Assembly: GCF_000270285.1 (NCBI RefSeq)
Contig: NC_015738.1
Location: 1,860,001-1,924,000, forward strand
Length of the DNA stretch: 64,000 nt
Direction: 5' to 3'
Source: Eggerthella sp. YY7918
Lineage (GTDB): Bacteria; Actinomycetota; Coriobacteriia; Coriobacteriales; Eggerthellaceae
The notes beneath the pieces were generated by a model that was not told the DNA's origin, ran no database searches, and saw only the letters and a list, made by a program, of their open reading frames with translations. Below are positions 59,223 to 64,000 of the stretch, piece after piece. Numbering within the stretch: the first letter of the stretch is position 1; each line of letters starts with the position of its first letter. The position numbers and the translations under genes are program-made.

Positions 59223-59268
59223 AAAAAACAGCGGCTGGCCCGGCCCTCCTCCCCCGGCACGGGCCAGC
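59223..59268 (-). terminator. Internal terminator between nhaC-like and ArsB-like genes
   Basis: On the minus strand GCTGGCCCG pairs with CGGGCCAGC and is followed four bases later by TTTTTT. It sits inside the putative operon and would reduce expression of the two distal genes. Confidence 0.75.
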
Positions 59269-59276
59269 AAAAATTC

Positions 59277-60665
59277 TTACGCTAAAACAAAACCACCGAT
59301 AAGCAGGCACGCCAGGGTAAGAACAATGGCTATAGCCAGATACGGCAACGTGGCGAAATAGTTCTCCATCAGGTCATTCTTCACAGCAGTTGCAATGAGC
59401 ATATTGCCGTCGGAGAAGAAGCATATCTGCGTACCCATCGTGCAACCGCACAGGATAGCGCCCATAGTCAGCATCATCGGAGCACCCATCGCGGCAGCAA
59501 GCGGCAGCAAGATGGGCGTGACGATAGCAGCAGTTCCCCAGAAAGAACCGGTGGAAAAGGTGATGAAGCCCACAGCAAGAAACACGATGGCAGGGAATAT
59601 CGCTGGCAGCGGGAAGCCGGTGGCAACCTCAATAACCCAATCGGTAAGTCCCATGGCACCGGAAGTATTCGCAACCATGAAAGCCGCCATCAGCGTGATG
59701 AGCGTCGGAATCATGTCGGAAAAGCCCGAAAACAGCGTTTCGGTCCATTCTGCCATGGTCATCTTCTTGCGGATGATGTATTGAATCAGGCACACAGCAA
59801 GAGCGATGATGACGCCCACAAGGATATCCTGGATGAACGTTACCACGATCAGGGCAAGCATCGGAAGAGCAAAGTCCATCAGCTTACCTTCACCTGCTTT
59901 GTTCTGCTCGGCCTCAGCATCGGCTTCTTTAACCTCAAGAGCAAGTTCTTCATTGATAGCATTGGATTTCGCCGTCCAAGGCGTACCGCCATTCTTCACG
60001 CGCTGGTAGGCTTTCTTCATAGGCCCAAGCGGCGGAATGACTCCCATAGCAAACAGGAAGGTGACCGCAACCATGGTGATAGAGAAGAAGTTGTACGGCA
60101 AAAAACTCATAAACAGGTCGATACCGCTCGCAAAATTCATGGCCTGCACTTCCGCCTGTTGCTGGAACAGCGCAATATAAAATGCTGCCCAGGTAGAAAA
60201 CGGAAGAAGCATACAGACAGGAGTTCCCGTAGCACCTGTAATAAATGCCAGCGATTCACGCGGCATGCCACGTTTATCGTTAACGTCGCGCATGCAGTTG
60301 CCAACCGTCAGCATGTTAAGGTAGTCGTCCACAAAGATAACCACGCCCAAGATAAACGTGACGACGCGCGTCATACGCGGAGTTTTGCACAGCTTGTTTG
60401 CAAACTGCGAAAAGCCCTCCGTACCACGCGCTTTGGTCAACAGCGCGATCAAACTACCGAACAGACCGCATACCGCGATGATCCACACATTGTCCGCGAT
60501 AGTGGTTTGTAGCAGCGTTGCCCATTCGGGCAAGAACCCGCCACCGTACGCGATTGCGCAGCCAAGAAGCGAGCCGACCAGCAGACACTCAAACGGCTTG
60601 CGCGTAATAAGAGAGCCGATGATAGCAACTAAAACTGGTACCAACGACAAAGCGCCCAATTCCAT
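59277..60665 (-). CDS. NhaC-family antiporter (first of two)
   Basis: Integral membrane protein of 462 residues with about 12 helices. NhaC-type pieces include FVDDYLNMLTVGNCMRDV, ITGATGTPVCMLLPFSTWAA and STGSFWGTAAIVTPILLPLA. Characterised NhaC proteins exchange Na+ for H+, but this superfamily also includes amino-acid/polyamine exchangers. AAGGAGG precedes the ATG. In an operon lacking an obvious agmatine/putrescine exchanger, this is one of the candidates for that job. Confidence 0.88.
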   Translation of the reverse strand: MELGALSLVPVLVAIIGSLITRKPFECLLVGSLLGCAIAYGGGFLPEWATLLQTTIADNVWIIAVCGLFGSLIALLTKARGTEGFSQFANKLCKTPRMTRVVTFILGVVIFVDDYLNMLTVGNCMRDVNDKRGMPRESLAFITGATGTPVCMLLPFSTWAAFYIALFQQQAEVQAMNFASGIDLFMSFLPYNFFSITMVAVTFLFAMGVIPPLGPMKKAYQRVKNGGTPWTAKSNAINEELALEVKEADAEAEQNKAGEGKLMDFALPMLALIVVTFIQDILVGVIIALAVCLIQYIIRKKMTMAEWTETLFSGFSDMIPTLITLMAAFMVANTSGAMGLTDWVIEVATGFPLPAIFPAIVFLAVGFITFSTGSFWGTAAIVTPILLPLAAAMGAPMMLTMGAILCGCTMGTQICFFSDGNMLIATAVKNDLMENYFATLPYLAIAIVLTLACLLIGGFVLA

Positions 60666-60735
60666 GTAAATCCTCCTTGTAAATGAGTGAAGCTAATGAC
60701 ACAACAGCTCTTGGATAGACAAGGAATCACCTCCC

Positions 60736-60770
60736 ATAAAATCGAGCCTGCCACCCTATGGATGACAGGC
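60736..60770 (-). terminator. Internal terminator between the two nhaC-like genes
   Basis: On the minus strand GCCTGTCATCC pairs imperfectly with GGTGGCAGGC around a short loop and is followed by TCGATTTTATG. It begins 8 bases after the upstream gene's stop. Confidence 0.6.
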
Positions 60771-60777
60771 AGGTGAT

Positions 60778-62250
60778 TTATGCTTGCAGCTGCTCAGGCT
60801 CTGCCTGAACAGGCACTTCATTTGTTGATGATTGCGAAGAAGCATGCGCGGCTTCTGCCTCACGACGCACTTTGCCGGATACGAAGAATCCAGCTGCAAT
60901 AGTGACAACAACGACAACGATGTCGAAGAACGCAAACGGTGCATAGGCAAGCGCGCTCACGCCAAGGATGCTCATGCAGTAAATGCCACACGTATTCCAA
61001 GGAATGAGCGGAGAGGTAACCGCACCGCTGCCCAGCAGGGCGTTCGAAAGTCGCGTACGATCAATACCGCGCTTGTCATATTCGCCCGAGAACATCTGAC
61101 CCGGCACCGAAATGCCTAAGTACTGGTCGGGCAGCACCACGTTACTGACAATGCAGAACACGCTAGCAAGTGCGTTCATGGGGCCAAACGAACGAATCTT
61201 GGAAACGAGTGGACGGATGAGCGCGTCCATTTGTCCCGTACTTTTCATGATGCCGCCAAACGCCATGGCGATGATGACGATCGAAATGGTGTAGAGCATC
61301 GAGCCCATACCGCCCGCCGTGAGCAGCGTATCGATAGTTGCTAAACCCGTTTCGCTCACAAAGCCGTAGTAGCTAATCTCAATAAGATCCGCGAGCGCTG
61401 CACCCTGCAGAGGCAGAGCCACAAGAACGCCGCACAAAGCGCCGATGAGCATGGATACAATCGCCGGCACCTTCATCACAATGCACACAACCATGACAAC
61501 CATCGGAATAAGCGCAATGGGCGATACATTGAAGGCAGACGAGATTCCTTCCATAAGCTCTGCCGCTCCGTTGCCCATATCGACGCCAGCGCCTACCGAC
61601 ATGAGGCCCACAACGAGATACATGACCTCAGAGATTACAAAGGCTATGGCGGCAAGGGGAATCATTCGCTTCACTACGTCGAATACATTGCGGCCTACAA
61701 CGGCAGCCGTAAGATTCGTGGCATCCGAAAGCGGCGAAATGATCTCGCCCAAATACGCACCTGAAATAACACTGCCAGCGACAAGTGGAGCCGGCAATCC
61801 CAACGCAATACCGATACCCATAAGCGCAATACCGATAGTGCCTACGGTTCCCCACGAACCGATGGCGAACGCCACAAGGGCACAGATAGCCATCGAAGCA
61901 GGTAGAAAGAACTGCACATTGATGATGGTCAGACCGTAGTAGATCATCGTAGGAACGGTTCCCGAAGCAATCCAGATACCCACCAGCACGCCGATGAGCA
62001 GTAAAATGAGCACCGCCTCCAACGACTGGGTGATGCCATCGATCATGCCTTCAAGAATTTCATCCCACGAGTAACCTATGACGGCCGCCACAATGCCGGC
62101 AACCAAGCACCCCAGCACCAAGGGGACCTGCGGATCGGCTCCAAAGGCGACAATACAGATGAACATCAGGGCAGCCATAATGACAACACTGATCAACGCA
62201 TGGATCGTCTTAGTCTCCTTGGTCTTAATCTTGACCTCTTTCGCAGACAC
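60778..62250 (-). CDS. NhaC-family antiporter (second of two)
   Basis: Integral membrane protein of 490 residues with about 12 helices. Features include VALVAFAIGSWGTVGTIGIA-like and GAYLGEIISPLSDATNLTAA stretches and GSGAVTSPLIPWNTCGIY, all typical of NhaC. The C-terminal tail of about 30 residues is hydrophilic. It differs clearly from the other nhaC-like protein, so this is not a recent duplication. First transporter after the carbamoyltransferase gene, hence the best-placed candidate for an agmatine/putrescine or pH-homeostasis exchanger. Confidence 0.88.
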   Translation of the reverse strand: MSAKEVKIKTKETKTIHALISVVIMAALMFICIVAFGADPQVPLVLGCLVAGIVAAVIGYSWDEILEGMIDGITQSLEAVLILLLIGVLVGIWIASGTVPTMIYYGLTIINVQFFLPASMAICALVAFAIGSWGTVGTIGIALMGIGIALGLPAPLVAGSVISGAYLGEIISPLSDATNLTAAVVGRNVFDVVKRMIPLAAIAFVISEVMYLVVGLMSVGAGVDMGNGAAELMEGISSAFNVSPIALIPMVVMVVCIVMKVPAIVSMLIGALCGVLVALPLQGAALADLIEISYYGFVSETGLATIDTLLTAGGMGSMLYTISIVIIAMAFGGIMKSTGQMDALIRPLVSKIRSFGPMNALASVFCIVSNVVLPDQYLGISVPGQMFSGEYDKRGIDRTRLSNALLGSGAVTSPLIPWNTCGIYCMSILGVSALAYAPFAFFDIVVVVVTIAAGFFVSGKVRREAEAAHASSQSSTNEVPVQAEPEQLQA

Positions 62251-62266
62251 GACGGTCTCCTTTCAG

Positions 62267-62307
62267 AAAAAATCGGCGGACACGACTACGACGGCGCCGT
62301 GCCCGCC
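62267..62307 (-). terminator. Internal terminator after the carbamoyltransferase gene
   Basis: On the minus strand GGCGGGCACG pairs with CGTGTCCGCC (one G-T pair) and runs into GATTTTTTC. It would let the first gene be expressed above the transporters. Confidence 0.75.
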
Positions 62308-62339
62308 TGCGATAGAGCGGAATTCCCTAAGTGGATTGA

Positions 62340-63389
62340 TTACATGGTGGGATAGCCGAGCTTGGTCAGAACCGCATTGAGACGATCTTGAGCCTGGCTA
62401 GCCACAACGGGATCGTCAGCGCCGCGCGGGCAGAAATACGCCAGCAAACCGCGGATGGAATGCTTACGGTTTTCAGCTTCGTCCCAGCACAGGGAACGAT
62501 CGGAGTCCATAACCTCGTCGGTGACTTCCTCGCCGCGGGTTGCGGGCAAGCAGTGCATAAACTTGCTGTCCGGGCCGGCGAAGTTCATCATTTCCATGGT
62601 CACCTGATACTTCGGATAGAACACATCCATGTACGAGGGACCCTCTTCCTCGTCATCGTAGAGGCCGTACCACACGTCGGTATAAATGAAGTCAGCGCCC
62701 TTAATGGCTTCGATATCGTCGGTAACCGTAACGCTGCCGCCAGAAACCTTGCAGTTCTCTTCCGCAATGGCAACCAAGTCGATATTGGTATCAACCTGCA
62801 GGCCGCCATCGGAAACCTGATGACCCTTGGGACCAAAATGTACGAAGTCCATACCCATCTTTGAGCAGATGAACATCAACGAAACGCACACCTGGGTAGC
62901 ATCGCCTATGAAGGCAACTTTGCAATCCTCAAGCTTCTTGCCTTCGGGAATGTTCTCGATGATAGTAAGCAGGTCGCCGATTTCTTGGGTGGGATGGTTG
63001 TATTCCGACATGCCGTTGATAACCGGCACGGCAGAATATTTGGCCAAGTTAACAACATCCTGGTGACGATTGACGCGTGCCATCATAATGTCGAGCACGC
63101 TGCCCATAACATGACCGGAGTCTTCGATGGACTCGTGGCCACCCAACTGGATAGTGCCGGGGCCGAAGAACAGTGCATGGCCGCCCAGATCCTGCATGGC
63201 GGTTTCAAAAGCGATACGCGTACGCGTAGAAACTTGCTGGAAGATCATGCCTAGGTTCTTATTCTTGAGAATCTGAGGATAGCGACCTCCCTCTTTGATC
63301 ATTGTCTTCATAGAGCGAGAAAGCTCTATGATGTCCAGAATCTCCTCTTTGGTGAAGTCATTGGTGTCGATAAAGTCCTTCACGGCCAT
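62340..63389 (-). CDS. ptcA: Putrescine carbamoyltransferase (agmatine deiminase pathway)
   Basis: Protein of 349 residues of the carbamoyltransferase family. Carbamoyl-phosphate binding residues are STRTR (54-58), HPTQ (132-135) and HCLP (279-282). The amine-binding region reads [13 protein letters not shown] (from 236) instead of the ornithine-enzyme SMG motif, and [16 protein letters not shown] and [12 protein letters not shown] match putrescine carbamoyltransferases. It should phosphorolyse carbamoylputrescine to putrescine and carbamoyl phosphate, which carbamate kinase converts to ATP. The ATG at 63389 is 7 bases after GGAGG. Automatic annotation would likely call it ornithine carbamoyltransferase. 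No agmatine deiminase gene is in the window. Confidence 0.88.
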   Translation of the reverse strand: MAVKDFIDTNDFTKEEILDIIELSRSMKTMIKEGGRYPQILKNKNLGMIFQQVSTRTRIAFETAMQDLGGHALFFGPGTIQLGGHESIEDSGHVMGSVLDIMMARVNRHQDVVNLAKYSAVPVINGMSEYNHPTQEIGDLLTIIENIPEGKKLEDCKVAFIGDATQVCVSLMFICSKMGMDFVHFGPKGHQVSDGGLQVDTNIDLVAIAEENCKVSGGSVTVTDDIEAIKGADFIYTDVWYGLYDDEEEGPSYMDVFYPKYQVTMEMMNFAGPDSKFMHCLPATRGEEVTDEVMDSDRSLCWDEAENRKHSIRGLLAYFCPRGADDPVVASQAQDRLNAVLTKLGYPTM

Positions 63390-63717
63390 TTGCATGCCTC
63401 CTTGGCATCACCGGAGGCACCCTATGCGCCCCCGTCTGACGGCGCATAACTATCGACTACACCTTCCTAAACCTAAAAGGTAGGACCTTGTTCATTTTTG
63501 TCTTGAGGAAACTCCACTCTTTTCTAAACCTGACTATGCCAGTTCAGTTCCAATTTTTTTACGGGAGTTTAACTATTTGTAAACGCCTACTGAACCAAAA
63601 TGAACCTAAATAAGGGGAATTTTGAACAAAGATGAACCCCCTGCGATGCGTTTAGCCGCAGAGGGGTCTGTGTACAATATGCACGACATGAAGGGCGGTA
63701 GCAGGAAGAAGAGCTCG
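63390..63717. promoter_or_regulatory. Divergent control region with repeated operator-like sites
   Basis: TGAACCAAAATGAACC (63591-63606) and TGAACAAAGATGAACC (63623-63638) are direct repeats 32 bases apart; a related copy in inverse orientation lies at about 63489-63504. An 8-base stem TATGCGCC/GGCGCATA (63423-63448) lies in the leader of the carbamoyltransferase gene. A TACAAT box (63673-63678) fits the -10 of the rightward gene. No protein gene is seen in this A/T-rich stretch. Confidence 0.55.
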
Positions 63718-64000
63718 ATGCAGATTGCATTCTACGTCTATACTATGTTCGTTATCTTTGCCTGCATCGCAGCTTGTACCATAGCAATTTGCTCGTACTT
63801 GCTCTCTAAAATCCGTCTTTTCGCCTGTGCGGGATCGCTCTTCTTCGCCTACGCACTTGACCTTGCTCTCATTTTTGCGAATGAGAGCACTATGAACGGG
63901 ACGCCACTCCCTCTTGATGCGCTATACGACGTTACTCAGCCAGAATTCAAAACACTCTTTGCGGTCGTCGTGCTTGAATCTATATGGCTCATCGTATGTA
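63718..64000 (+). CDS. Partial membrane protein, possible LuxR-type membrane regulator (5' part)
   Basis: The reading frame is open from ATG codons at 63679, 63688 or 63718 to the window edge. The part seen is about 94 residues: an N-terminal hydrophobic segment (FYVYTMFVIFACIAACTIAI), a second one (LFACAGSLFFAYALDLALIF), a polar loop and the start of a third. I prefer 63718, with GGAAGAAGAG upstream. Divergent placement next to the carbamoyltransferase operon suggests a regulator of it; in related anaerobes multi-span proteins with a C-terminal LuxR helix-turn-helix are common. No DNA-binding domain is visible in this fragment. Confidence 0.55.
   Translation, partial: MQIAFYVYTMFVIFACIAACTIAICSYLLSKIRLFACAGSLFFAYALDLALIFANESTMNGTPLPLDALYDVTQPEFKTLFAVVVLESIWLIVC

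Noticed and set aside
62340-63395. Ornithine carbamoyltransferase (argF/arcB) call
   Set aside because: The amine-binding loop and several long blocks match putrescine carbamoyltransferases and the ornithine SMG motif is missing. The ATG at 63395 was also rejected because GGAGG is too close to it.
1-64000. CRISPR arrays, tRNA genes, prophage or complete IS
   Set aside because: No regularly spaced repeats, no cloverleaf with anticodon arm and CCA-like end, and no integrase, phage structural or transposase genes were recognised on either strand by reading.

Overview
The window looks like chromosomal core from an anaerobic actinobacterium of the Eggerthellales/Coriobacteriia (Eggerthella, Slackia and Cryptobacterium type). 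This is inferred from the high-GC core genes, the order of the housekeeping clusters, a Tat-exported molybdopterin oxidoreductase with its Fe-S subunit and TorD chaperone, and an amine-dependent carbamoyl-phosphate energy operon. Two perfect 16-bp parS sites at about 22.7 kb, together with smc, scpA and scpB, suggest the origin-proximal part of the chromosome. No rRNA, tRNA, CRISPR array, phage or complete insertion sequence was recognised.

Layout. 0-1.4 kb: two lipoproteins on the + strand. 1.4-17.2 kb: ftsY, then an accessory block, then smc-rnc-plsX-rpmF. The accessory block holds a Bacillus-type glucose 1-dehydrogenase, a YczE-like membrane protein, a beta-propeller lactonase, torD, an Fe-S subunit, a molybdenum catalytic subunit and a divergent LysR regulator. 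17.3-22.6 kb: an ABC exporter coupled to a ClC antiporter, then a GntR/YtrA-type regulator with its ABC transporter, preceded by a near-ideal promoter and a perfect operator. 22.6-29.9 kb: parS sites and the core run yceD, a DivIVA-like coiled coil, coaD, rsmD, recG, a DAK/FakA kinase, asp23 and the divergent rpmB. 29.9-34.5 kb: a zinc-ribbon coiled-coil protein, a Nif3-like protein, a PHP phosphatase, a cysteine desulfurase and rpe. 34.6-37.2 kb (+ strand): ogt and a 674-residue VanZ-RDD-NAD(P)HX epimerase fusion.

37.5-53.9 kb: a long minus-strand stretch of phospholipid, isoprenoid, aromatic amino acid and segregation genes: gpsA, plsY, der, a DUF512 radical SAM protein, an M23 peptidase, ispH, plsC, cmk, aroA, tyrA, rluB, scpB, scpA, an M50 protease, serC and trmL. 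Many neighbours overlap by 4 bases. 53.2-56.7 kb: a MITE-like element, a nested palindrome, an ABC-F protein and a MerR regulator with its own operator-promoter. 56.9-63.4 kb: a minus-strand catabolic operon. Its first gene has the sequence signature of a putrescine carbamoyltransferase rather than an ornithine enzyme, and its last gene is carbamate kinase. Three ion or solute transporters lie between, and three probable internal terminators separate the genes. A divergent membrane protein, cut by the window edge, may be its regulator.

The genes form several functional groups: chromosome segregation (parS, Smc, ScpA, ScpB), protein targeting and translation (FtsY, L32, L28, Der, RluB, TrmL, RsmD), phospholipid synthesis (PlsX, PlsY, PlsC, GpsA, FakA-like) and aromatic amino acid/serine synthesis. 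The accessory groups are an exported molybdoenzyme of unknown substrate and ATP production from carbamoylputrescine. The points most worth following are the putrescine carbamoyltransferase operon, the VanZ-RDD-epimerase fusion, the orphan molybdoenzyme, the RNase III with Asn in place of a metal-ligand Asp, and several unclassified palindromic elements.
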